Part shown: positions 51,039 through 59,226 of the stretch, piece by piece
Position numbering within the stretch: position 1 is the first letter of the stretch
Layout: each line of letters starts with the position of its first letter
From: Chitinophaga sp.
GTDB lineage: Bacteria; Bacteroidota; Bacteroidia; Chitinophagales; Chitinophagaceae
Length of the DNA stretch: 64,000 nucleotides
Direction: 5' to 3'
NCBI RefSeq assembly: GCF_019236475.1
Contig: NZ_JAFAIX010000013.1
Coordinates: forward strand, 1-64,000
Notes under the pieces: model-generated
The model's input: only the letters and a program-made list of their open reading frames with translations
Database searches by the model: none
Told to the model about the DNA's origin: nothing
Program-made: the position numbers and the translations under genes

Positions 51039-53240
51039 ATGAACAACATCCGAAAAATGCCCCTGGAACAACTGGGGTATAATTTTATTGAAGACGAAAT
51101 TCCAAAAGGGAAAGACGAATACTACCTGCGCAATGAACAATGGCAACGTCAGGATCAGTATCGCCAGTTGACAGCCTACGAGGTGGAAGCACTGGTGCGT
51201 AATGACAATACTTCCGATAACTGGAATAATATCTTCGTATCCAATGAATTCAATCCGAAACTGGTACAACACTGCCATTTCTTCGGAATGGTACGCATCG
51301 GTAAATTAGAGCCCTATTACCTCGAATATCGTAACCTGAAACTGCCGGTGGGACTGTATAACAGTACGATCTGCGCTTGCGATTTCGGGGATAATGTGGT
51401 GGTCCATAATGTCAATTATCTCTCTCACTACATCCTGGGTAATGAAGTCATCATTGCCAATGTAAATGAGATGGTGACCTCCGATGTAGCCAAATTCGGG
51501 AATGGTGTGGTGAAAAGCGGAGAGCAGGAAAATCTCCGTATAGAACTGGAACTCTGTAATGAAAACGGTGGCCGTGCAGTACTGCCCTTCGATGGGATGT
51601 TGCCGGGAGACGCTTATCTGTGGACCCGCTACCGGGATGATGAGCAATTACAACAACAGTTCCGCAACTTTACCGAAAAGCAATTTGATAAAAGACGTGG
51701 CTATTATGGCATGGTAGGCGATCGCAGCGTTATTAAGAACTGTCGCATGATCAAAGACGTTACCATTGGTACGGATGCCTACCTAAAAGGAGCTAACAAA
51801 CTAAAAAACCTAACCATCAACAGTAGCGCGGAAGCCCGCTCCCAGATTGGAGAAGGCTGCGAAATGGTGAATGGTATTGTTGGTTATGGCTGTCGTGCCT
51901 TCTATGGTGTAAAGGCAGTGCGTTTTGTAATGGCGTCTCACAGTCAACTGAAATATGGCGCACGTCTGATCAACTCTTATCTCGGTAATAATTCTACTAT
52001 TTCCTGCTGTGAAGTATTGAATTCTCTCATATTTCCAGCACATGAGCAACACCATAACAACTCCTTCCTTTGTGCCTCCCTCGTGATGGGACAAAGTAAT
52101 ATGGCGGCAGGAGCAACGGTTGGTTCCAACCACAACTCCCGTGGCGCCGATGGTGAAATCATTGCCGGCAGAGGGTTCTGGCCTGGTCTATGTGTTAGTC
52201 TGAAGCATAATTCTCGCTTCGCCAACTTCACACTGCTGTCTAAAGGGAATTATATGTCGGAGTTACACATCCCGATTCCATTCTCCCTCGTCAGCAATGA
52301 CGAGCATGACAATACCCTTCGGGTAATGCCAGCCTATTGGTTCATGTATAACATGTACGCCATCGCTAGGAATTCCTGGAAATATGTGGACAGAGACAGG
52401 CGTACAGATAAAGTACAATTGATAGAATACGATTTCCTGGCGCCAGACTCCGTGGAAGAAATGTTCCACGCGATGGCGATCATGGAAATTGCTACTGCCA
52501 AAGCCTGGTTAGCACTGCCGGAAAACAAACCTAAAAAGGACCTAACGGAAAAGGACCTACGAAAAAAAGGGAAGGAACTGCTCCTGGAAAAACCAGAAGA
52601 CGTAAGCAGGTTGACTATCTACGCAGAAAACTTCGAGAATAGCAGCCGTCGTACGCAACTCCTGAAGGTACATAAAGCCTATCCTATTTTCAGGGACCTG
52701 ATTGTATACTATGGTATCAAAAATATCATAAGCGCTGGCAAGCCTTCTTTCCTGGCTTTACAAGCAGCCATAAAGAACGCCAAACGTACGCCATGGCTGA
52801 ATATCGGCGGTCAGTTGATGAAAGCAGAAACAGTAGAGGCACTGAAACAAAGGATACGCAAAAACCGTATTTCTGGATGGCCTCAACTGCATGAAGCTTA
52901 CAGCGATATCAGCAAGGAATACTTAGGCGACAAACTACAACACGCCGTAGCCAGTATGTTGGAAATTAAGGAAGTGCCATTGAAGAATTTCAGTACCGAA
53001 CATCTCTCACAATGGCTGGTAGACAGCGTGCAAACCCTGGAATGGATGGCGGAAGGCATCTATAAATCCAGAGAAAAAGATTATATCAATCCATTCCGTA
53101 AAATGGCTTACAGCAACGAGCAAGAAATGAACATCGTTGTAGGAAGCCTGGAACATAACAGCTTTATCAATGAAACCATGAATGAGCTGGGCGAGTACAA
53201 AGAAAAAGTACGCCGCATGATCAATGAATGGGAATTGTAA
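51039..53240 (+). CDS. DUF4954 protein with left-handed beta-helix region
   Basis: 733 residues from the ATG at 51039; an in-frame TTG at 51015 overlaps glmS. The middle third consists of hexapeptide-like coils (VIKNCRMIKDVTIGTDAYLKGANKLKNLTINSSAEARSQIGEGCEMVNGIVGYG..., AGATVGSNHNSRGADGEIIAGRGFWPG), the signature of left-handed beta-helix acyl- and nucleotidyl-transferases. The C-terminal ~250 residues are helical (RRTDKVQLIEYDFLAPDSVEEMFHAMAIMEIATAKAWLALPENK...). Family function is unknown. Position 16 nt downstream of glmS suggests a role in amino-sugar or envelope metabolism (inference). Confidence 0.85.
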   Translation: MNNIRKMPLEQLGYNFIEDEIPKGKDEYYLRNEQWQRQDQYRQLTAYEVEALVRNDNTSDNWNNIFVSNEFNPKLVQHCHFFGMVRIGKLEPYYLEYRNLKLPVGLYNSTICACDFGDNVVVHNVNYLSHYILGNEVIIANVNEMVTSDVAKFGNGVVKSGEQENLRIELELCNENGGRAVLPFDGMLPGDAYLWTRYRDDEQLQQQFRNFTEKQFDKRRGYYGMVGDRSVIKNCRMIKDVTIGTDAYLKGANKLKNLTINSSAEARSQIGEGCEMVNGIVGYGCRAFYGVKAVRFVMASHSQLKYGARLINSYLGNNSTISCCEVLNSLIFPAHEQHHNNSFLCASLVMGQSNMAAGATVGSNHNSRGADGEIIAGRGFWPGLCVSLKHNSRFANFTLLSKGNYMSELHIPIPFSLVSNDEHDNTLRVMPAYWFMYNMYAIARNSWKYVDRDRRTDKVQLIEYDFLAPDSVEEMFHAMAIMEIATAKAWLALPENKPKKDLTEKDLRKKGKELLLEKPEDVSRLTIYAENFENSSRRTQLLKVHKAYPIFRDLIVYYGIKNIISAGKPSFLALQAAIKNAKRTPWLNIGGQLMKAETVEALKQRIRKNRISGWPQLHEAYSDISKEYLGDKLQHAVASMLEIKEVPLKNFSTEHLSQWLVDSVQTLEWMAEGIYKSREKDYINPFRKMAYSNEQEMNIVVGSLEHNSFINETMNELGEYKEKVRRMINEWEL

Positions 53241-53266
53241 TCAAATTCGTTTTACCTGTATTAATT

Positions 53267-53391
53267 GAAAGAGGGTGTATCAAAAACAACAAAATTGACG
53301 TCTGCGACGTCAATTTTGTTGTTTTATTTTTTTCTGTTGTCCCTGCCCGATGGGCAGGGACAATAGATAGTAGCGTTTTGCACCCTCTTTG
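53267..53391 (+). repeat. Double-hairpin intergenic element, copy 2, with outer inverted ends
   Basis: Outer ends: AAAGAGGGTG (53268-53277) before TATCAAAA, and TTTTG before CACCCTCTTT (53381-53390), which are inverted repeats of each other. Inside: stem 1, a 20-bp inverted repeat (53283-53302 with 53306-53325) around TGC with GACGTC flanks, then a T run; stem 2, TTGTCCCTGCCC (53337-53348) with GGGCAGGGACAA (53352-53363) around GAT; then a tail containing AGATAGTAGCGTTTTG. The outer inverted ends resemble those of a miniature transposable element. It follows DUF4954. Confidence 0.75.
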
Positions 53392-53417
53392 TTGTTGGGT
53401 TGCCTTGTAAAAGCAAG

Positions 53418-53425
53418 TATATTTG
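53418..53425 (+). promoter_or_regulatory. -7 box just before tag
   Basis: TATATTTG fits TAnnTTTG exactly and ends 4 nt before the tag ATG at 53430, so a transcript from it would be leaderless or nearly so. Confidence 0.45.
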
Positions 53426-53429
53426 AGTT

Positions 53430-53999
53430 ATGGCAACGAAAGAAAAAGCAAGATGCAACTGGTGCACGAAAGATCAGTTGTACATCGACTACCACGATAA
53501 CGAATGGGGTACCCCTCAGCACAACGATACACATCTCTTTGAAATGCTGAACCTGGAAGGCGCACAGGCAGGTTTAAGTTGGTATACTGTGCTCGTAAAA
53601 CGTGAAAATTATCGCAAAGCATTTGATAATTGGGATGCCAAAAAAATCGCGCAATACGACGATAAAAAGGTAGAAGCCTTGATGGGTAACGCAGGTATCA
53701 TTCGCAACAGGTTGAAGATAAATGCCACTATTTCCAATGCCAAAGCTTTCCTGGCAGTGCAGAAAGAATTTGGCAGTTTCGATAAATATATCTGGTCATT
53801 TGTAAATCATCAGCCCATCAAAAATAAGTTCAAAGACATGAAGCAGGTACCTGCAAAAACAGCTATCTCCGACGCCATGAGTAAGGATTTGCTGAAGCGT
53901 GGATTTAAGTTTGTTGGCAGCACTATCTGTTATGCTTATATGCAAGCAGTGGGCATGGTAAATGACCATTTTGGCGATTGCTGGAAGGCAAAGGCTTAG
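53430..53999 (+). CDS. tag: DNA-3-methyladenine glycosylase I
   Basis: Removes 3-methyladenine from alkylated DNA in base-excision repair. 189 residues. Family features: zinc-binding Cys at the N-terminus (CNWCTKDQLYIDYHDNEWG), the glycosylase block LEGAQAGLSWYTVLVKRENYR, GIIRNRLKINATISNAKAF, and the C-terminal FKFVGSTICYAYMQAVGMVNDH with a second His ligand. Stop codon overlaps that of the convergent cytochrome peroxidase by 4 nt. The preceding region carries repeat element copy 2. Confidence 0.95.
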   Translation: MATKEKARCNWCTKDQLYIDYHDNEWGTPQHNDTHLFEMLNLEGAQAGLSWYTVLVKRENYRKAFDNWDAKKIAQYDDKKVEALMGNAGIIRNRLKINATISNAKAFLAVQKEFGSFDKYIWSFVNHQPIKNKFKDMKQVPAKTAISDAMSKDLLKRGFKFVGSTICYAYMQAVGMVNDHFGDCWKAKA

Positions 54000-55060
54000 T
54001 TAATCCGTACTTCACTTAACGCGGAGCGCTGAATTAATGTGTAATCCGTGAGGGTATTCAAGAAAAAGTAGAGTTGTCGTTTTTCTGCATCTGTAAGCGG
54101 GATACCGTTTTTCACCAGTGGATCAGTAGCCGAAGTGACTTCCACCCCATGATCATAGAAATCAAATACTTGGTATATATCGAAGAAGCGGCCGTCATGC
54201 ATATACGGAGCGCTTTTGATAATATTGCGCAGTGAAGGCACTTTGAACTTCAGGTAATCAGCGGTATTTCCTGTGATTTTCATTCTGCCTACATCGTTGA
54301 GTTGTTTCAGGTAAGGTAAGCCATTGCTGCGATAAGAGAGGTCCGTAAACAGCGGTTCTTTATGACAGGCGGCGCATTTCTGTTGATAGATATGATAGCC
54401 CGCTTGTTCTTCTGCCGTAAAGGAGGCCCCGCCCACATGATTGATCACCGAGTCATATTTACTATTACCGGAAACCATTGTTACTACAAACTGGGTAATA
54501 GCCCGAAACATGCGCTGGCTGGTAATTTCCTCTGTACCATAGGCATCCCGGAACATTTTTCTGTATTGCGGGTCTGATTGCATTTTACTGAGCAGCACTT
54601 TCAGATCTACGCCCATTTCATTAGGGTCTGTCAATGGTGTAAGTGGCTGTATCTCCAGGTTATTCACACCGCCATCCCACATGAATTCTTTTTGAAACAA
54701 CATGTTAAAGATAACGGGCACTGAACGATTGCCTTGGCGGCCGCCAACACCGTGACCAAGCGCATGATCGAAGTGGCCGAATGCCGCAAATTGCTGGTGA
54801 CAGAAGCCACAGGAAACGGTACTATCTTTCGACAATCGATAGTCATAGAACATAAACCTGCCAAGGGCAATGCCTTCTTTTGTCAGTGGATTTTGTGAAA
54901 GGTCATATACAGGCGCAGGGAATCCTGGCGGGAGTTGCAGGGTATAGGGTTCGGGAGACACGAAGCCGTCTGGGCCGCCGGAGCCACCTTTCTTACAGGC
55001 GTCAGCGATCGCCACCACGAGGCATATCACGCCTACGATAAATAATACTTTACGATTCAT
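53996..55060 (-). CDS. Diheme cytochrome c peroxidase / MauG-like (MbnH-type) lipoprotein
   Basis: 354 residues. Lipoprotein signal with AIADAC (Cys22). Two haem-c sites, CGFCH (84-88) and CAACH (229-233), plus the FMFYDYRLSKDSTVSCGFCHQQFAAFGHFDHA context and GRFFDIYQVFDFYDHG near the C-terminus, place it in the bacterial diheme peroxidase/MauG superfamily. Next gene upstream encodes an MbnP-family protein. In characterised pairs the MauG-like MbnH oxidises a Trp of MbnP to kynurenine to build a copper site. That role here is inferred from gene pairing, not proven. Confidence 0.88.
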   Translation of the reverse strand: MNRKVLFIVGVICLVVAIADACKKGGSGGPDGFVSPEPYTLQLPPGFPAPVYDLSQNPLTKEGIALGRFMFYDYRLSKDSTVSCGFCHQQFAAFGHFDHALGHGVGGRQGNRSVPVIFNMLFQKEFMWDGGVNNLEIQPLTPLTDPNEMGVDLKVLLSKMQSDPQYRKMFRDAYGTEEITSQRMFRAITQFVVTMVSGNSKYDSVINHVGGASFTAEEQAGYHIYQQKCAACHKEPLFTDLSYRSNGLPYLKQLNDVGRMKITGNTADYLKFKVPSLRNIIKSAPYMHDGRFFDIYQVFDFYDHGVEVTSATDPLVKNGIPLTDAEKRQLYFFLNTLTDYTLIQRSALSEVRIN

Positions 55061-55076
55061 AGGGCATTTTTGCAGC

Positions 55077-55853
55077 TTAGTTTGCTATAGACATAACAGA
55101 GAACATCTGTTGGTAGTTTTCTGCAATAGCCATCGCATTTACGCCAGCAGCCATGATGATACTGCTTTGCGCGATACTAACGGTATTGGGTGTATGAAAC
55201 CATTTGTCTGCATCTGCTTTTATATTGATTTTGGCTTGATGATTAGCACCTGCGGTTAATGTAGACGGTAAGGTAATGGAAATTGTTTTCAAGGCATTAT
55301 AAGGCTGTTTAAAGCCGCCTATATGAAACAGGAATACATTCAGTGCAGTAGTTGCCTGGGGAGAATGTCCTTCCATTTTGGCCATAATATAACCGCTGTT
55401 CCAGGTCCAGAACATCCCGTTTTCCGGCGCAAGTGCGCCTGCCTGTACCCCGCTGACATTGCGGATACTATCTACTCCGATCGTCCATTTAATGGCCGTA
55501 TACTGCCCTACAGGAACACTGTCCAGCGTTATTTTCTTGGTGGAATCGGTGGCTTGATCCACGAGGAAATATCGTTGGGGCAAGGTGATCGTTTTACCGT
55601 TGATATCTGTCAACTGGAAATTGCTGACGTAATAGAGAAATTTGGAAACGGTATACTGTTCGCCGGCGGTATTCATATAGGCGCCTGCGTTAAGCTGGAG
55701 GGGAACATTGCCTACATAATTGTTAAACTGAATATGAACGGCGGTAATAGGGGCATTGGCTTGTGGCTGCAGTGATTTAGAGCAAGCGGCCATTACAAGC
55801 AGGGTTCCGGATAGGAGGATAGTCAGCCAGGCATAAAAAATCCGCAAAATCAT
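55077..55853 (-). CDS. MbnP-family lipoprotein
   Basis: 258 residues. Lipobox MAAC (Cys24). The body has the MbnP-family blocks VHIQFNNYVGNVPLQLN, TVSKFLYYVSNFQL and, most diagnostic, VDSIRNVSGVQAGALAPENGMFWTWNSGYIMAKMEG, then LNVFLFHIGG. Trp123, Trp149, Trp151 and Trp218 are candidates for the oxidised Trp of characterised MbnP proteins. The start codon lies inside the 3' arm of a strong terminator-like hairpin (55835-55897). It is 16 nt upstream of the diheme partner, forming a two-gene unit. Periplasmic or outer-membrane-anchored copper binding is inferred. Confidence 0.88.
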   Translation of the reverse strand: MILRIFYAWLTILLSGTLLVMAACSKSLQPQANAPITAVHIQFNNYVGNVPLQLNAGAYMNTAGEQYTVSKFLYYVSNFQLTDINGKTITLPQRYFLVDQATDSTKKITLDSVPVGQYTAIKWTIGVDSIRNVSGVQAGALAPENGMFWTWNSGYIMAKMEGHSPQATTALNVFLFHIGGFKQPYNALKTISITLPSTLTAGANHQAKINIKADADKWFHTPNTVSIAQSSIIMAAGVNAMAIAENYQQMFSVMSIAN

Positions 55854-55897
55854 GATATCCTGTTTATGTCAGGAAGGTACGATGATTTTGCGGATTT
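55835..55897 (-). terminator. Terminator-like hairpin overlapping the mbnP-like start codon
   Basis: On - the 16-nt arm AAATCCGCAAAATCAT (+ 55882-55897) pairs with ATGATTTTGCGGATTT (+ 55838-55853), followed by a T6 run. The first arm lies ~27 nt after the fucP stop codon; the second arm and T run are codons 1-6 of the MbnP-family gene. It can end the fuc transcript and would hide the mbnP-like start codon in any read-through RNA. Confidence 0.7.
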
Positions 55898-55923
55898 GAC
55901 TACTCACCAGTAGCCTAGTGATA

Positions 55924-57162
55924 TTATTTTCTGCGATAACCCAATGCGCCGTAGTAGAACACTACTACAAAACATACTAACGGGATACCATAGGAGAAAG
56001 CTAGTGATTGCGCTTCTGTAACAACTCCCATCAGGTAAGGTACCGCAGCACCGCCCACAATGGACATTACGATGAAGGAAGCACCTTTTTTGGTATTTCT
56101 TCCCAGATCTTTCACACCCAGTGCGAAGATGGTAGGGAACATAATAGACATAAAGAAGAACATAGCGATCAGCGCATATACAGATGCTGCGCCGCTACCA
56201 CTCATCACTACCGCGCATAACGCCACATTGATGATGGCGAAGAGGGCCAGCATTTTATTAGGCGCTATTTTACGCATGATAGCTGTACCTACAAAGCGAC
56301 CTGCCAGGAACAGCACCATACCTACCGACAGCAGATACGCCGCTTTTTCGTTGGAAGCGCCTTGCCAGTAAGTGGTTACATAGTTGATGAATAAAGCGCC
56401 TACGCCCACCTGAGCAGCCACATAAAAGAACTGCGCTACTACGCCCAGTACAAAATGTCTGTGTGCAAACAGCGGACGTTCATCTGCTACTACTTGCGGC
56501 CCTTCGGCTACATCTTCTTTAATTTCAGGGAGTTGTGTTTTGTAGAAGAATCCTGCGATCAACAGTACCACCACCCCAATAACAATGTAGGTCAGTTTTA
56601 CAGTTGACAGGTCGTCTTTACCGCTACCGAAAAACAATGCACCGCCAATGATGGGGCCCAGGAAGGAGCCTAAGCCATTAAAACACTGGGAAAGGTTCAG
56701 ACGCTGTTCAGAGGTAGCAGGCGAACCCAATACCGTTACATAAGGGTTTGCAGCCGTTTCCAGGCATGCCAGTCCGCAAGCCAGGATAAACAATGCCATC
56801 AGGAAAAAGTCAAAACTCAGTGCATTAGCAGCCGGGAAGAACAGGAAAGCACCTGCAGCATACAGCAGGAGTCCCATGATAATACCTTTTTTGTACCCGA
56901 ATTTATTCATGAAGGCGCCAGCAGGCAATGCCATCAGGAAGTATGCGCCAAAATAAGCGCCTTGTAACAGGGTAGATCTGCGTGGCGTAATACTTAAAAC
57001 TTCCTGGAAATGTTTATTCAACACGTCCAGCAGGCCATATGCAAGGCCCCATAAAAAGAAAAGACTTGTTACCAGGATAAACGGAAACAGGTAACTAGGT
57101 TGTTTCCCTCCTACTGGAGCTTTGCTGGTATAGGTGGAATTACTAACTGCGCCTCCGGCCAT
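55924..57162 (-). CDS. fucP: L-fucose:H+ symporter FucP
   Basis: 412 residues, twelve-helix major facilitator of the inner membrane. The FucP signature is clear: LFFLWGLAYGLLDVLNKHFQEVL at the start, GAYFGAYFLMALPAGAFMNKFGYKKGI, and ACLETAANPYVTVLGSP. It imports L-fucose with protons. Encoded at the 3' end of a leftward operon of oxidative fucose-degradation genes, which supports fucose over other sugars. Confidence 0.92.
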   Translation of the reverse strand: MAGGAVSNSTYTSKAPVGGKQPSYLFPFILVTSLFFLWGLAYGLLDVLNKHFQEVLSITPRRSTLLQGAYFGAYFLMALPAGAFMNKFGYKKGIIMGLLLYAAGAFLFFPAANALSFDFFLMALFILACGLACLETAANPYVTVLGSPATSEQRLNLSQCFNGLGSFLGPIIGGALFFGSGKDDLSTVKLTYIVIGVVVLLIAGFFYKTQLPEIKEDVAEGPQVVADERPLFAHRHFVLGVVAQFFYVAAQVGVGALFINYVTTYWQGASNEKAAYLLSVGMVLFLAGRFVGTAIMRKIAPNKMLALFAIINVALCAVVMSGSGAASVYALIAMFFFMSIMFPTIFALGVKDLGRNTKKGASFIVMSIVGGAAVPYLMGVVTEAQSLAFSYGIPLVCFVVVFYYGALGYRRK

Positions 57163-57213
57163 AATGAGATGTTGTGTTCAAGTGAATATAAAGTGTGTAT
57201 CAGTTGGCTCTGC

Positions 57214-57996
57214 CTAGCTAATGGAACGATCGAGGTGTGTATAACCTCCGTCTACGTATAGAATTTGTCCGGTTGTATGCCCAGATCTTCCGGAAAGCAG
57301 GAACACAGTGGTGTTGGCAATTTCTTCGGAAGTGGTCATTCTTTTTTCGAAAGGAATTTTTGCGGTGATGGACGCTAGTTTCTCCTGCGGATTAGGCAGT
57401 GAATTGATCCAGGTTTCATACAGCGGTGTCCATACTTCTGCAGGAATAACTGTATTGACACGGATGGAATAAGGTAACAGTTCTACCGCCCATTCGCGGG
57501 TGAGGGCATTGATAGCGCCTTTGGAGGCTGCATAACCAGAAGTATTTCCCTGTCCGGTACTCGCTACTTTAGAACCGATGTTAACGATATTACCTTTTGT
57601 GGTTTTCAGGTACGGCAGTGCATAGTGTGCCAGGTTATAGTAGTGGGACAGGTTGTTCTGCAGGGATTTCATAAATCCTTCAGGACTGCCATTTTCCAGG
57701 CCTACGCCATCGTTAGCGCCAGCATTGTTCACCAGACCATCTATCTTACCATATTTCTCAACGGTAGCATCAATTACTTTTTTACAGTCGTCCACTTTGC
57801 CCAGTTCACTGGAGATGGCGAAGGCTTTACCACCTGCAGCAATAATAGCGTTGGCGGTTTTCTCATTATCTGCCGCATTGCGACCTGCGATAACTGCCAC
57901 ACCACCTTCTTCTGCAATCAGACGGGAGATCGCTTCTCCAATACCTTTGGCGCCACCGGTAACAATAATCACTTTATCCTGTAATCCTAAATCCAT
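57214..57996 (-). CDS. SDR oxidoreductase, probable L-fucose dehydrogenase
   Basis: 260 residues. Classical SDR: TGGAKGIG cofactor loop (about 13-20), NNAG, catalytic Ser in VNIGSKVAS, and YAASKGA (Tyr/Lys). C-terminal GQILYVDGGYTHLD. In the context of FucP, a fuconolactonase-like amidohydrolase and a mutarotase, it most likely oxidises L-fucose to L-fucono-1,5-lactone with NAD(P)+. The exact sugar is inferred from context; SDR substrates are hard to read from sequence alone. Confidence 0.82.
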   Translation of the reverse strand: MDLGLQDKVIIVTGGAKGIGEAISRLIAEEGGVAVIAGRNAADNEKTANAIIAAGGKAFAISSELGKVDDCKKVIDATVEKYGKIDGLVNNAGANDGVGLENGSPEGFMKSLQNNLSHYYNLAHYALPYLKTTKGNIVNIGSKVASTGQGNTSGYAASKGAINALTREWAVELLPYSIRVNTVIPAEVWTPLYETWINSLPNPQEKLASITAKIPFEKRMTTSEEIANTTVFLLSGRSGHTTGQILYVDGGYTHLDRSIS

Positions 57997-58008
57997 GTCA
58001 TCAAAATA

Positions 58009-58836
58009 TTATAAATGATAGAATGCGATGGCATTGCCACCCATTATTTGCTGCTGTTCTGTTATGCTCAACTGGCTGATAAAATCAGTAATGATACCTT
58101 TCACTTCTCCATATTCGGCAGCGAGCAGGCATACTGGCCAATCGGACCCGTATACTAGTCTGTCCGCCCCAAAGGCCTCCAGGGCAATATCTAGGAAGGG
58201 AGCAAAGTGTCTGGCCTCCCAATGTTGCCAATCCGCCTCTGTTACCAGTCCGCTTACTTTGCAGTAAACATTAGGCGACTCAGCAATCCGCTTCATGGAG
58301 GCAGCCCATTCGGCTAGCTCTCCTGATTTGAAATCGGGTTTGGCCAGGTGGTCGATAATCAATCGTTGTTCCGGGAAACGCTTTACGAACTGTTCTACGG
58401 CGGGTAACTGTTTCGGATATACGAGAATATCGTAGGTAAAATCATATTGTGCAAGGGCCAGTATCCCATGGCAAAAATCTTCCCTCAGCAGGAACATGGG
58501 ATCTGGTTCCCCCTGTACAATATGACGAAATCCTTTCATGCGCGGAAAGCTGGCATAGTGTGCCAGTTGCGCGTGTATATCAGGAGAGCGGAGGTCTGTC
58601 CATCCTACTACCCCTTTGATAAAATCATGTTTTGCGGCCAGGTCCAGCAGGAATGCTGATTCCTTCTCAGACTGGTCTGCCTGAACGGCAACGCAACCAT
58701 CAATGCCATGTGCTTTGAACACGGGTGCCAGGTGTTCCGGGAAGAAATCATTCCGGATCACTTCCATGGTATCATCTATCCATGCATCACGGATGGGATC
58801 ATACTTCCAGAAATGTTGGTGCGCATCAATAATCAT
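58009..58836 (-). CDS. Amidohydrolase, probable L-fuconolactonase
   Basis: 275 residues of the amidohydrolase_2 type (COG3618-like). MIIDAHQHFWKYDP (DAHQHFW) supplies the N-terminal metal ligands, GWTDLRSPD, FPEQRLIIDHLAKPDF and YGSDWPVCLL the others. Enzymes of this clade open sugar lactones such as L-fucono-1,5-lactone or L-rhamnono-lactone. The neighbouring SDR (12-nt gap) and FucP favour L-fuconolactone. Between it and the mutarotase gene lies a perfect 11-bp hairpin. Confidence 0.85.
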   Translation of the reverse strand: MIIDAHQHFWKYDPIRDAWIDDTMEVIRNDFFPEHLAPVFKAHGIDGCVAVQADQSEKESAFLLDLAAKHDFIKGVVGWTDLRSPDIHAQLAHYASFPRMKGFRHIVQGEPDPMFLLREDFCHGILALAQYDFTYDILVYPKQLPAVEQFVKRFPEQRLIIDHLAKPDFKSGELAEWAASMKRIAESPNVYCKVSGLVTEADWQHWEARHFAPFLDIALEAFGADRLVYGSDWPVCLLAAEYGEVKGIITDFISQLSITEQQQIMGGNAIAFYHL

Positions 58837-58852
58837 AACGGCTGTTTACAGA

Positions 58853-58885
58853 TACGCCACGGCACAAAGTTTGGGCCGTGGCGTA
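58853..58885. repeat. Intercistronic hairpin in the fuc operon
   Basis: TACGCCACGGC (58853-58863) pairs perfectly with GCCGTGGCGTA (58875-58885) around an 11-nt loop in the 56-nt gap between the mutarotase and amidohydrolase genes. No T-tract follows on -, so transcript processing or stabilisation is more likely than termination. Confidence 0.45.
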
Positions 58886-58892
58886 AATAAGT

Positions 58893-59225
58893 CTATAAAG
58901 AAAAAATCCTGTCCATCATTACCCACTTCTCCCCTTCTTTCGCCACAGGGATCGCTTGTTGATATTTCCACATCAACTGTTCCCATTCCTGTACTTTGGG
59001 ATTAGTGGCATCCATAGCTCCTTTGCGCTCAAAGGAGAAGGACGCATCTGTTTCCATTATCATAAACAGGCGGTTGCCAGCGCGATATATTTCCATCGCG
59101 GTGATACCGCTGTCCGTGATACTTTTCTTGATTTCTGGCCATACATCGCGATGATAGGCTTCGTACTCGCCGATCAGTTGCGGGTCGTTGACCAGATCCA
59201 ATGCCAGGCAATATCTGTTTGTCAT
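58893..59225 (-). CDS. Sugar mutarotase of the RhaM/L-fucose mutarotase type
   Basis: 110 residues. Family blocks: YCLALDLVNDPQLIGEYEAYHRDVWPEI, ITAMEIYRAGNRLFMIMETD and VQEWEQLMWKYQQAIP, with the conserved His, Tyr and Trp residues of the RhaM/FucU-type (DUF718) mutarotases, which interconvert sugar anomers. In this operon it probably presents the right L-fucose anomer to the dehydrogenase. One nucleotide separates its ATG from the upstream FAH gene stop codon. Confidence 0.85.
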   Translation of the reverse strand: MTNRYCLALDLVNDPQLIGEYEAYHRDVWPEIKKSITDSGITAMEIYRAGNRLFMIMETDASFSFERKGAMDATNPKVQEWEQLMWKYQQAIPVAKEGEKWVMMDRIFSL

Positions 59226-59226
59226 A

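Noticed and set aside
52462..52472. TGTTCCACG resembling half of a parS site
   Set aside because: The second half of the palindrome is missing and the site lies inside the DUF4954 coding region; no full parS seen near parAB.
53228..53410. Short + frame containing VVPARWAGT
   Set aside because: The peptide arises from stem 2 of element copy 2; the same VPARWA string appears at copy 3, showing it is a repeat by-product.
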